A stretch of 64,000 nt of DNA from Geosiphon pyriformis (lineage: Eukaryota > Glomeromycota > Glomeromycetes > Archaeosporales > Geosiphonaceae): positions 4,880 through 68,879 of the forward strand of contig JAAOMT010000647.1 in assembly GCA_016748015.1 (NCBI GenBank). Reading direction: 5' to 3'. The notes under the pieces are model-generated. The model was given only the letters and a program-made list of their open reading frames with translations. It did no database searches and was not told where the DNA came from. Both the position numbers and the translations under genes were made by a program. Shown piece after piece: positions 48,100 to 58,836 of this stretch. How positions within the stretch are numbered: the first letter of the stretch is position 1; each line of letters starts with the position of its first letter.

Positions 48100-49930
48100 A
48101 CTAAATCTCTAACTTTGCTATATCTAAAAATATTGAAAAATTTAACATTATTATAATTTTATTATTAATAAGCATATCTGAACTTTTTTTATTATTATAT
48201 TATTTATTTAATTTGTAGTAAAAAAATTTTTAACAATTAATATTTAAGATTAAACTAAAAAATTATTGGCATGAATATATTTAATCTTTTAGTCAACTTA
48301 TTAATTTGTTTTGTGAAACTAGCAAGATTGTATTTAATTTTAGTAAATCATAATTTTATTTTACTTATAGTCATTAGAAAAAGTTTAATTTTACTGAAAA
48401 AATCAAACCAAAAAAGAATATTAAAAAGTACTTAAAAAAAATTCACCAATAATAAATGCCCAAAATTTTTTTTTAAAAACTGTTAAGCAAACAACAACAA
48501 CAGACAGTTAAAAACAAATAAAACCAATAAAATATAATATTTTTTATAATAGAAACCATAACTATTGTTTTAATTAAGCACTTTTTTAAATAAAAACACA
48601 TAATTACATATTTTATACAAGTATAATTAACAAAATTGTGATTAATTACACAAGTTTTTCTATTAATCAAGCCAATAAAATTTCAAAAATTATGTGCATT
48701 TATTCTTATAGATAAAGTATAAAATAAAACCTTAAACTTATTTTTAATATTTTATAATTGTTTATTAATATTAGTTTTTATTATATAAATTACATCTTTT
48801 TTAATAAGAATAAATTACTCAAAAGCCAATAAATTAGTTTGATTTTAATTATTTAATTTCATAATTATTTTTTGTTACAGTTTTACTAATTGTATTTTAA
48901 TTAATTTAACAGTACCAAATTTAGCAAGTACAATTTGCATAATTTTTAATAATGTTTTTACAGAAATTTTTTTAATAACTACTATTTAATTTAATTAGCT
49001 GTTTACTGAATATTTAAGATTAATATTTATTACAACATTTTAATTATTTGTTAAACTTGTTGTTATTATTATTGTCTTTTTAGAAGTAAAAAATATTTGA
49101 ATTATTCCACTAAATTTTGAAAAAATAGAGGTTTTTTCAAAACTATTTACATTAAAAAAAAGATTTCTAATAGACTTTAATTTTTTTTTAAAATAACTTT
49201 TCAGATACTGTTAAAAGGTTAATATTTAAAACAAAAAATTTGCAGACCAAAATATTCACTAAAAATTTAAAAAAAAAAGAAAGAAAAATAGAGCTATTCA
49301 AAACATTATTTTTATTGTTACTGCTAATATTAAAGTCAATTTGCTCAAAAAATTTCTTAAAAACACATTTAGTAACAATTTTTTTTAGCTTTTTGAAAGT
49401 TATGTTAATATTTTTGTGTTTTAATTCATTATTATTACCAAGCTGAAAACTGGTTTTTTTTACAAAAAACTTCTTATTTATATTTATGTTCTTAGTATTA
49501 ATAGTGTTGCCAATATCTAAACCAGCCACTTTATTAGTTTTAGATAACTTTTAAGAAATACCAATATTGATACCAACAACAAATTTCTTTAAAATATTAC
49601 TTTTGTATTTTTTTCTAATAGACAATTTCGAAATTATAGAATTAACACCAGACTTTTTTATATTCAAACCACTATTAATGTTGACAGGTTTGTAATTAAT
49701 TTTGAAGTATCTAATTAAATAGCAAAAAATAAGTAAAAACAAAAAAAAAACTTCTTTTAGAAATAATACATTCTTTAAGAATTTGGAATATAGAAAAAAA
49801 AAGGTTTTTTCTAGTTTTTATACAAAAAAATTAATATTTTGTAAAATATTGAAAATTTATAAAACAGCAAAAACAAAAACTTTTTCAAAAACTATTTTTT
49901 TTTTTGAAGAATTTTAGATGAATAATTTTA
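48100..49930 (-). pseudogene. Second LINE ORF1 family, reversed, decayed
   Basis: Minus-strand frames at 49742-49551, 49529-49188 and 48670-48473 plus the sequence between them form one protein remnant. Recognisable blocks are SGLNIKKSGVNSIISKLSIR (near 49660), KFVVGINIGIS, AGLDIGNTINTKNININ, SKFSGII (near 49100) and KFGTVKLIKIQLV (near 48920). I recognise these as the ORF1 type of another LINE group common in Glomeromycotina, different from the copies at 277, 34750 and 40268. The end near 48520-48480 corresponds to a zinc-knuckle region in which the Cys spacing is lost. No ORF2 was found. Confidence 0.6.
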
Positions 49931-50118
49931 ATATTTATCTTTAAACAATTAAAAAACAGAAAATTATAAAATGTTTTCAAAAAAAGTGGTTATGTTTTAT
50001 TAATAATTAATATTAATAATGTTTTTATATGTTTTTATTCTTAATTTAGATAATAAATTTCATATAAATATTATTGTTTATATTGTAAAAGAACACAATT
50101 GGGACATGCAAATTATGT

Positions 50119-50147
50119 TCTATTTTAGAGGTGTTCTATTATAGAGT
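50119..50147 (+). repeat. Tigger-end-like motif, not inverted
   Basis: GTTCTATTTTAGAGGTGTTC followed by TATTATAGAG resembles the right end of the Tigger element (52319-52350) in the same orientation instead of the inverted one, and it lacks the terminal CTGACTG. It may be a subterminal repeat or the end of another copy. Confidence 0.4.
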
Positions 50148-50191
50148 TTTATAATTATTATCAAATAAACTATATTTATTTATTAAATCAA

Positions 50192-51959
50192 TCAATTATT
50201 ATTATTATTATTATTATTAAAATATTGATTAATTTTTACCTGTTTTTTAGAATTTTTCTTCATTTTTTCGTATTCATATAATTTTTTTCTAAGTAAATTT
50301 TGATTTTTTATACTAGAATTTTCTTCTGCTAATTGCTCTTCAAATCTAATTACCTTTTTTAATGCTTCATATGCTTCTGTAATTGTAATTATAGCAGGTG
50401 GAGATTTTTTTAATTCTTCTTCCGAGTCATTAATCGTATTGGTTTCAATTTGAGCATCGGCTAAAACCATATCTACAATTTCATTATCATCAAGAATATT
50501 TTCAGTTGCCAATAATTTATCAACTGCTATAGTATAATCTTGGAGATTTTTGACCAATTGTTGTGCATTTGATAGTAAATTATTGAATATATCCATAGCA
50601 ATTGATGTTTCGGATTCTTGAATTTTTAATTCTTGATTATAGAAAAGAATATCCGTTTTTTGCCAACTGTTTTGAATTGTAACAGATATTACTTGAAACC
50701 ATGATTGAACAACATAATCAATTGTCTGTTTTATGTTTAATTTATTTCTAAAAAATAAATTAATATTAGATAAAATTATATAATATATAATGATAATAAT
50801 AGTGTATATATTATATTACTTAATTGTGCAATATTAATTTTTTGTTCAAATTGATGTAAAATATGTTGACAATATAAGTGCTTATATTTGCCTTTTGAAA
50901 GATTTGATAATGCCAGCATCCATTGGTTGAAGATGTGATGTAGTATTTGAAGGAAAATAGTGCAAAGTAATATTGGTTAATTGGAATGAATCTTTCCCAA
51001 TTTGAGTATGATGAGAAGTTGCATTATCAACCAAAAGTAATATATGCCGATTTTGAATTCGAAAGCCTTCATTTATATATTTGAGCCATGCTTTCCATAT
51101 ATCTGAGCGCATCTTTGCTTTGGAATTGAATTTGTAAATCACTGGTAGGTTGGAAGTTCCTTTAAAGCATCTTGGATTTTTTGCATGTCCAATTACTAAA
51201 GGTTGCAATTTGTGAGATCCAGTTGAATTTGTAGCAAGAAAAATTGTAATCCAAGATTTATACTATAAAAAACCCAATTAATTTAAAATAACAATAATAA
51301 ATAATGATAAAAATTGGTAAATATAATATACCAATTTTTTTCCTGCATTTCGACGTTTTGCAGGTGTTTGATTTTGGTCCAATACGAAAAAATAATCCTG
51401 TTTCATCAGCATTATATATGTCAGCAGGATCAAATTTGGATATAATGGTTTTTAATTTTCTTCATTCTTCTGGTGAACTTTCAGTTGATACACTTCCTGC
51501 CTCACCATGAAATCGGTAAACACATAACTGGTTTCGTTTTTTAAATTTTTGAATCCATCTATTTGAGAATTGCATTTCATTTTTGTGTATACCAAGAAGT
51601 TTGGCAAATTTTTTTCCTTTCTCTTTAATTAGTTGATCATTGAATTCGATAGTGACTGCAGTTACTTGTTCTACCCAATAACTTAAAGCTTGGTCTAATA
51701 ATGGAAATTTAATGCTTTTGTGTCAAATAGATCTTTTTGAGATTTTATCAATTTCAATATTCAACCACTTTGCATGCTCTTTGATTATCTTGGAGACAGT
51801 TGGACGAGAAATATGAAGTTCTGGATATTTATGATTGAAGTAAGCTACAATATCATCATGTTTCATGCCATAATGATTTTTGGAATATTGACAAATTTCT
51901 TTACAAAGAGCATCATTAACTGCTGCTCGTTTTTGTTTTTTGAATAAAGGTTCCGACAT
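50192..51959 (-). pseudogene. Tigger/pogo transposase, nearly intact, two introns
   Basis: It starts MSEPLFKKQKRAAVND at 51959 with a CENP-B/psq-type helix-turn-helix (IVAYFNHKYPELHISRPTVS). The exons are about 51332-51959, 50820-51262 and 50192-50747, with introns GT..AG at 51263-51331 (69 bp) and 50748-50819 (72 bp). The DDD catalytic site is complete: NADETGLFF (near 51415), LLLVDNATSHH (near 51030) and LQPMDAGIIKSFK (near 50910). Breaks: TGA at 51723-51725, TGA at 51462-51464 and one extra A near 50885 that shifts KRQ out of frame before KYKHLYCQH. The C-terminus ends in an Asn run from AAT repeats. Confidence 0.8.
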
Positions 51960-52356
51960 TATGATAATTTAGCAAGTCTGTTAGAAAATGTGCCTATAAT
52001 GATAATATTAGATTTGGTTTTAGCAAGCCTGAATTGGAATATAATAGGGACTAAGTGGCTGTACGTGAAAACAGACAAGATCAAAAAGAGTAAATCCAAT
52101 GTAAATCGATTTAAAAGAAAGTTAGGATGAAATCAATTCAATACGTTCTAACTCTTTTCCCAATTACCAATTAACATCTAGCACGTGATATTTGTTCTTA
52201 TATGAAGGTAAATTTCGATAAAATTATGTTCTTGTTTCTTTATAGATTGTTTTTATATAAAGGGAAAATTTTTAATTAATCAATTGGTTCTATAAAAAAA
52301 TGTTTTTTGTAAGAGGTTGTTCTTTTATCGAAGGTTCTTTTATGGAGGTCTGACTG
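50192..52356 (-). mobile_element. Tigger/pogo (Tc1/mariner) transposon
   Basis: A transposase gene on the minus strand, with a terminal repeat on the right that reads CAGTCAGACCTCCATAAAAG from 52356 inwards, next to TA at 52357-52358. CAGT-type ends and TA targets are usual for the pogo/Tigger group. I did not find the inverted partner on the left (49930-50190); only a same-orientation motif is there. The element is much less mutated than its surroundings, so it is a recent arrival. Confidence 0.75.
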
Positions 52357-52358
52357 TA

Positions 52359-53020
52359 TTAAGAAAAATCTTAATTTTTTAAAAAAAAAATCATTTAACT
52401 TACAAAATTAAATGGTTAATAATATATAAACTGTTTAATATTATTGCTAATTACAAAAAATTTATTTGGTTATTTAAAAAACATTATTTTAAATAATTTA
52501 AACTTTTAAGATTTATATTTACAAATTTTTGCAAATATATTTAATACAGATTGTTTGTTTTAAATAAACAAAGTTGTTTAATTCTTTAAAAATGGGCAAA
52601 TATATTGTTTGTTCTTAAAACTAATATTGGAAAAAATAAAAAAATATTATAAATAAGCTATTAAACCAAGTTTATTAAGTTATTTTATTAGTATTTTAAT
52701 TGGAAAGCTGATTAAAACAAATTAGCTTTTACATGTATGTAATATCTATGAATAGAAAAATTAAGAGAAAATAAAAATTAAACCTGATTTTTAATGTTTT
52801 AAAAAGAGATAATATTGTTGCAAAAAAAAATTGTTTATCAAATAACACTTATTTAATAAAATTTAGGTTATGATTGCCATAATTTTAATTTTAGATGAAA
52901 TGAAACAATGAATGCAGATTCCATTAAAAATGACCAATTAGCTTTCAAACTCTTTGACTCCAAAGACTACGCTAAAATAAAGAAAAAAAAAAGATAAAAT
53001 TAAAAACTGAACAACAATTA
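52359..53020. other. Boundary region between transposons and genes
   Basis: AT-rich sequence without a supported gene. From here on G/C content rises toward the gene region. Confidence 0.4.
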
Positions 53021-53035
53021 AAGAAAGAAAGAAAG

Positions 53036-53110
<75 letters not shown>

Positions 53111-53124
53111 AAAAAAGAAAGAAA
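53021..53124 (+). repeat. (GAAA)n microsatellite
   Basis: About 25 tandem GAAA units, with one GAGAAA near the start and an A run near 53112, followed by an ATTA repeat. A simple repeat with no evident function. Confidence 0.95.
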
Positions 53125-53886
53125 TTAATTAATTAATTCAAGCCAATTCCAATAATCTTCGATAACAAGAGTATTTTGGAAGCTAAGAAAAAAAAAAACA
53201 TATTACGCCAACATCGGCGAAAGCAGCATCATCTTGAATCTTTATTTTGTTGTAGCATGCCCCATATATTTAATATGGATTAAAAAAGATTAAAAATAAA
53301 ACCTGGCAATTACACAATTTTAATGTTAATTGTCGAAACCATTTTTGATTTGACTTATAAAAATAATAAAAGATTTAATTTTAATGGTACTTATTTTATG
53401 TCAATTTTGTTTATTTTTTGAAAATTTTGAATTTTAGCTGTACAAAATTTTAATTACTTTTTATATTGAACAATTTGCTTTATAAAATACGTGACCTGAC
53501 CAAATATTTGCAACGTCGCGTTGTACAATTTGTTCTCGAGATTCATCAACTTTTCACTAGCCAAAATAGGTCAGAATATCTTTTTTTCACTACCAAATAA
53601 AAAAGATCGATGATTACTGTTAAACAACTTGTTCTCAGTGCTTTTGAACCCTTGTAAGCTCTAAATTCGAATTACTTCCTTTAACATTATCAATCAAATT
53701 AAGTCTTTGTGAACAAAAAATAACCTTAGAAACTTCATTCAATTTTCAAAAGGTTTATGCTTTCTTGTTTAAAACTTCCGCCTGACATTTAGAAAGTGTC
53801 AAGCTTTTGCCGCACCCAAGAAAGACCATACTCGTTTTTTTCTGAGCCAATAGACACGGCTACTGAGAAAACAGCTTACTTCTGAA
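53125..53886. promoter_or_regulatory. Upstream region of the methyltransferase gene
   Basis: No coding frame. It must hold the promoter and 5' leader of the gene starting at 53887. No specific site could be assigned. Confidence 0.4.
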
Positions 53887-56017
53887 ATGTCAATCTATTA
53901 CAAACCGAACCCGCAGCCCTGGTATGGACGTTGTAAAGCACCTACCTATCCGTCTCCACGCTATGGAAATTCGGAAATTAGTCAAGCCTTCACCTCTGGA
54001 GACTATTCTACTGCCATAAATCTTTTAACCGAGCACATATCAAGATATCGAAAAAATTTCACTACAACTAAACATGACGTTATTAAACATGCCTTCTTAG
54101 CTCGAGCCATGTGTTATCAACAAGAAAGGGATTTCTCAAAGGTGTTGGCCGATGCTTTGGAGGTTCTAAAGCTATCTATTGAAGAGAGTTCGGAGTTGGT
54201 TGTTCTGACATCCAAGAATCAAAATAAAAAAACTTCTGATTCTTTATTTTGTCATGTTCTGGCACTATGGTTAAGAAGTCTTGCCTTTGAATCCCTAGAA
54301 AAATGGGAATTGACCAAGAAAGATCTGATTAGATTAAAATTATTGATTCGGGAGCATAATAACCTTGCCAATCTCAAGGATGGGATCTTGTCGCCACTTT
54401 TAAAATATATGGTGCCATTAATTGCCCAGACTGGCCAAAGATCGATAATAATTAATCTTCAATGCGTTATTGAACGTCTGGGCCGAATAGAAAATCTTTT
54501 GGAGCAAGATAATTGTCGGCGGAACGATCCTGCCCAAGCATTTCGGTTAGTTAATGAGAGTGCAAAGGATTTTCAGAAATTTGTGCAAAGATTTCATTAT
54601 CGTTTATTATTACGAAAGCCGATCCATCCGAATATCCATCTTGAAATGTGGTACACGATGGATATTATGGTTGTAAGCGAAATGGGTTTGTTTAAACGAG
54701 CAGACATGGATGGTGTCGACGGCTATACACTAGGATGCAAAATTCTCTATATCGGTGATAAAAGGTCCAATGAAGATGAAAATTTTGAGGTTCAAGTTAG
54801 GGCATTGAGTGCCGTATCTTGCGAGTGGAGTGGATTGACAGCCACTGAATGGGCAGGCGTACGAAGTGGTGGTTTAGGTGGTTTGGAATTCAAAATAACG
54901 AGGAAAAATCAATCTATGGCTAATTTCATACATCAAGAAGTTTCCGAGGAATCAGAGAATCTTTCAATTCTTTACCTTCAAGTTTATCCTGTTAAGGAAA
55001 TGATTGATAAAAGTATTAGCAATTCCCCTGAGAATAGTAAATTGACCGGAGATGACATCCCTAAATCACTTGGGCATCACCTTGTGCCACTGGTGATTGG
55101 GCCAATTCATTTGACGACATGTCAAGGTTTAAAGTCTTTTTGTGAGTACCATTGCCTTTCTCCTAGCCAAGCTATCACGCCTTCAAAATTATCACAGGAT
55201 GGGCTTTCGTCACCCCAATTATCACAGTTAGCGCCATCAAAACTCCATTGGGATGATAGTTTAGTGAATAGTTTCAGAGCTTTCGAATTACCGAATGGTA
55301 AAAATCTCTTAATCAAGGAACTCTGGGACTTTGGAATCCCCGGTAAAGTTTGGGATTCTGCGTTCATTATAGTTCAATTATTTAAAGACAAGCTCGTACA
55401 AGATCCGTCAGCTCTATACGGTAAAAAGATCTTGGACCTATCAACAGGGACCGGATTTGTTGGACTCTATCTCGCCGCACTGATTTCTAATCTCCCTCCC
55501 AAAAATGATACCTATATTGTTTCAAAGCATGAGAAGGCAGCAATCATTCTAACTGATTTGGAGGAAGCCCTAGGCTTGATTCAAACCAATCATTCTCTGA
55601 ATCAATATCTTTTTCAGAATCATGATAAAGTCGAGATTGAGATTAAGACGTTACGATGGGGCGAATTGTCAAAGGCAAAGAATATCGGAGTGATTGATGT
55701 AGTTTTGGCGTCTGACGTGGTTTACGAACCGGGTAAGCAAAATACCTGAAGTTCATGGTTTAAAAGATAATTCATTGATTTTTAACATTATTCCTACAGA
55801 GCTTTTTGAAGTGCTCATTGAAACTTTTTTCGCTCTTTGTACACCTGGAGTGACCAAAATATTTCTTGGATACAAACGTCGAGGTTTGACATTCGAAGAA
55901 GAATGTAAATTTTTCAAAAGCTTGAATTCGAAATTGAAGATGAGAATTTTAGATGGTCTTGGTGAATCAGCTAATGAAAGTAACGTTCAAATTTACGAGC
56001 TGTGGCGAAATCAATAA
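53887..56017 (+). CDS. TPR-like / Methyltransf_16 protein methyltransferase
   Basis: Two exons, 53887-55732 and 55800-56017, joined across a 67-bp GT..AG intron in phase 1 (VVYEP then ELFEVLIETF), giving 687 residues. The C-terminus (about 465-687) is a Methyltransf_16 (METTL21-like) domain: PGKVWDSAFIIVQLF, the SAM-binding block ILDLSTGTGFVGLYLAAL, LTDLEEAL, and VLASDVVYEPELFEVL. Members use S-adenosylmethionine to methylate lysines of proteins such as elongation factors or chaperones; the substrate here is unknown. The N-terminus (about 30-150) has TPR-like helices (QAFTSGDYSTAINLLTEHI, HAFLARAMCYQQERDF). The middle 200-460 is not recognised. The glycine-rich block is complete and no defect is seen. 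The next gene lies 1.7 kb away on the other strand. Confidence 0.85.
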
Positions 56018-57694
56018 TAAAAGTTTTTGATTATATTATCATCTTGATTCTTAGATGAAGAGATCTTTCTAATTTAGGTGGAAAACTTCCCTCTCGAGAT
56101 GTTAATATGGTTTCTTTCTATATTAAACTGTTAAGTAAAATAATGGCAGACTCCATACGATAGGTACATAGAATTTTTTGCAGATCTATCAATTGGCTTG
56201 TCCCTTGGAGTCAACATAATTAGCAATAATTACTAATCAGCTAACGATAATGAGTTAAATATTAGAACCAAAAAATCCTAAATTGGTTTTGAGTTTCTCG
56301 TTTGTAAACATAACATTTAAAAAAAGGTGAAAACCAATATACTCGCCTTGTTTCTATAATATTTGTACTTTCAAAAATTATAACTAGATATTTTAACCTA
56401 AATAAATAATGAAATGGTTGTTCAAGTCTCTTTCATGAGTTTTTGTATCTTTTAAATTTTCATTTTCCAGGGAGTATTTTTGGCTTTAGACGCACATTAA
56501 ATCTTTCTTTTTGCCTCAATTTCCAAATCTCGAAAAGGAACCTTTTGTTAAAAAATTAGGCGATGTATTGATTACTAATAAAATTCATTTATCAAAACCC
56601 TTTGAGGTTTATTCATCCATGGCAAACCCTAAGAACAAAAAACTTATTAAGGCTGCAATGGAAATATTCCTCCACATTATTAAAAGACCAATTTAGAATG
56701 CCTCATGGACCTAAACCAAATAAATGGTTTAATTCAATGACCCTTCTCGGATCAAAAAGGAACTGCCAAGACGAATAGCCATTAGGCCAATTACGTCATG
56801 ACACAGGTTGAAATCATTATGACTTTTGCTTTTTTCAACCTTACATCTCGGTTTGTTTATCATAATATTTATTGTTTGCGATCTCTAAACTGAAATTCAT
56901 GAAATGCTCGTGCGATTCATGATTTCCTTTTTGACAAAATGCAGAAAAAACGTAAAATTAGATTTGATAATCTTATTAAGATTGGAAATAAATAAATAGA
57001 ATTTCAAAAAATGAATAATAATACTAAGCTTTAAGTAATCATTTATTTTACAATTTTTTATTTATATTAATAATTTTATTTATATATGTATATATATTTT
57101 TGATTTTTTTGATGCAATTTTCATTTGTTCATTGATTAAATTAATAATTTCTTATATATTTATTTATAAATAAATTAAAATTTTGTCATATAAATATTCT
57201 TTTTATTATTTGCAATTGAAAAATTTTTGAAAAGTATAAAACATATTTTAATTTTTTTTTAATTTTTATATATATATATATTTTAATTTTTTTTGCAATT
57301 TTTTTTTTTTAATTAAAATTACAAATTATATGTTAAAATTAAAATTAATGTGGATTTAATTTTATATTTTAAATAATAAATATAATTAAAAAATTAATAA
57401 ATATTATATATTATTATAAATAAATTTTTATGTATAACTTATTTTTTTGTAATTCATTTATTATGGTTTATATATTATTTACTTTATTAAAAATATACTT
57501 TTTATATAATAAATATTTTTTAGTTAAATTGGTTATTAAACTCAAAATTAAACATAATAAAATTGTAATAAGCATTATAAAAATATTTTATTAATAATTA
57601 GTAAGACTAAATATTAACATATGCATTTTGAAAATTTATTTTATTATTCTTTCAGTTTAAAATCTGCCTATTTAATTATACACATAAACTCAAA
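56018..57694. other. Intergenic region with AT-rich low-complexity core
   Basis: It holds the ends of two converging genes. 57000-57650 is low-complexity A/T. A 60-codon stretch at 56511-56696 (PQFPNLEKEPFVKKLGDVLI...) lacks an ATG and a clear partner exon; it may be a gene relic but I cannot support it as a gene. Confidence 0.5.
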
Positions 57695-58463
57695 TCACCA
57701 AACACGACATTCACGAATCATATCCTGAATTTCATCAAAAAATTCACGATCAAATAATTCATTGTGTAAATCTAACGCCCTCTTACTATTTTTTTCATCC
57801 TCACCCTCTTTTCCCATCCATAAAGCCAATCCAACAACAACATCTCTCGAATCAACTGGATTTTCCCGCGAGATCATTTCCGAAATCAATGACGCGTAAA
57901 GATGATACAAGGTCGAGTAAGCCCCGAGTAAAACATTAGTTGTTCTAGATGGGGTTGGAGGATCCCCTGATGTAGAATTCGAATTGGAGAGGAAACTGAT
58001 TGGTGATAGGGAATCTAGTGTTGTGTATAACTATTTGTTTGTTAAGATTTAAATGAAAATCAAACAGAGAATGGGTTGAATAGGAGTGAATTGATTAAAC
58101 TATCAAAAAATTCATTTAACGCACCAAACTCCCAATCTTATCATATTGCGTCACCAAAATTAATATCCTATTGCGAAACCCTGTGACCAGTACTTCAGTA
58201 TGTACGCTATTTATTTTCCTTGCTGTTTGAAGAGTTTTTAGTGGGAACTGAGGCAGGTGTGAAGGTGACTGTGGTTGAGGTACATGCATCGAAGGAGTTG
58301 TGGTAGGTATAGGCGGACAAGTTTCAATATTGAATTCGGATGATGATAATAGTGTCATTGATATTTTTGGAGCTGATGACAGTTGTTGTATTAAGGTTGA
58401 TGATTCACTGTTAGTTAAAGACAAACTTTTATACTCTTTAATTTCCTGGTTACTTGTTGACAT
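57695..58463 (-). CDS. PSMG3: Proteasome assembly chaperone 3-like protein
   Basis: Two exons, 58125-58463 and 57695-58030, with a 94-bp intron starting GTGCGT and ending ATAG; the join is in phase 0 and gives 224 residues. The C-terminal 140 residues match the PAC3/PSMG3 pattern: TEVLVTGFRNRILILVTQYDKIGSL, then TNVLLGAYSTLYHLYASLI, VVVGLALWM and the terminal IRECRVW (IRVCQVW in the human protein). PAC3 helps assemble the alpha ring of the 20S proteasome. The first about 85 residues are a Ser/Thr/Pro-rich extension not present in the 122-residue human protein, and a Ser/Thr-rich insert follows the splice site. It is preceded on the same strand by the small gene at 58569-58776. Confidence 0.8.
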
Positions 58464-58568
58464 TTTGAAAATATTAATATTCTCTCAAAGTTATAGATCT
58501 TTATTTAGTAAAATATGTTTTTTAAGAATATATCATTGGCCCCTGAGATTTTGTTCCTTATCATTCTG

Positions 58569-58776
58569 TCACAGCTTTTGATAATCTTGTTTTAAATAGA
58601 GACCATCACCTGCATCATTGTCTCCGAGGACAACATTTTTTTGACCACATTTCGGGCATCCCTTTCCCTTATTCTGTTTTATCCATACCCTAAAACACAA
58701 AAAATTTTGGTTTAAGATATATATAGTTTTACATTTCACTTGGGTTTGGACACCACGAATCACTTAATTTTTCCAT
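58569..58776 (-). CDS. 54-residue Cys-containing protein, unknown
   Basis: Proposed exons are 58733-58776 and 58569-58689, with a short 43-bp intron (GTAAAA..TTTTAG) and a phase-2 join inside an ATG codon. The product starts MEKLSDSWCPNPSEMVW and has KGCPKCGQK, so a Cys plus a CxxC pair that could form part of a zinc site. It ends LKQDYQKL. The layout recalls the C-terminal zinc region of cytochrome c oxidase subunit Vb, but the match is weak and the N-terminus of that protein is absent. It diverges from ILV6, with 60 bp between the two start codons. The short intron and small size make the model uncertain. Confidence 0.5.
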
Positions 58777-58836
58777 GTAAATAAAACTTTTTGAAAAGTC
58801 AGGATAATTTAAATTCTTTATATAGACAACCAAAAA
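58777..58836. promoter_or_regulatory. Very short divergent promoter region
   Basis: Only 60 bp separate the start codon of the small minus-strand gene (58776) from that of ILV6 (58837). The 5' leaders and promoters must overlap each other or the neighbouring gene. TATATAGA at 58820-58827 is a possible TATA-like site. Confidence 0.45.

Noticed and set aside
49188-49446. Plus-strand Leu-rich frame near 49240
   Set aside because: It is antisense to the second LINE ORF1 remnant.
56511-56696. 60-codon frame between the methyltransferase and PSMG3 genes
   Set aside because: No ATG, no clear splice partner and no recognised family; it is mentioned only as intergenic content.
58569-58776. Cytochrome c oxidase subunit Vb (COX4) as the identity of the small Cys gene
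   Set aside because: Only one Cys plus a CxxC pair match in rough order; the conserved His and the N-terminal part are missing.
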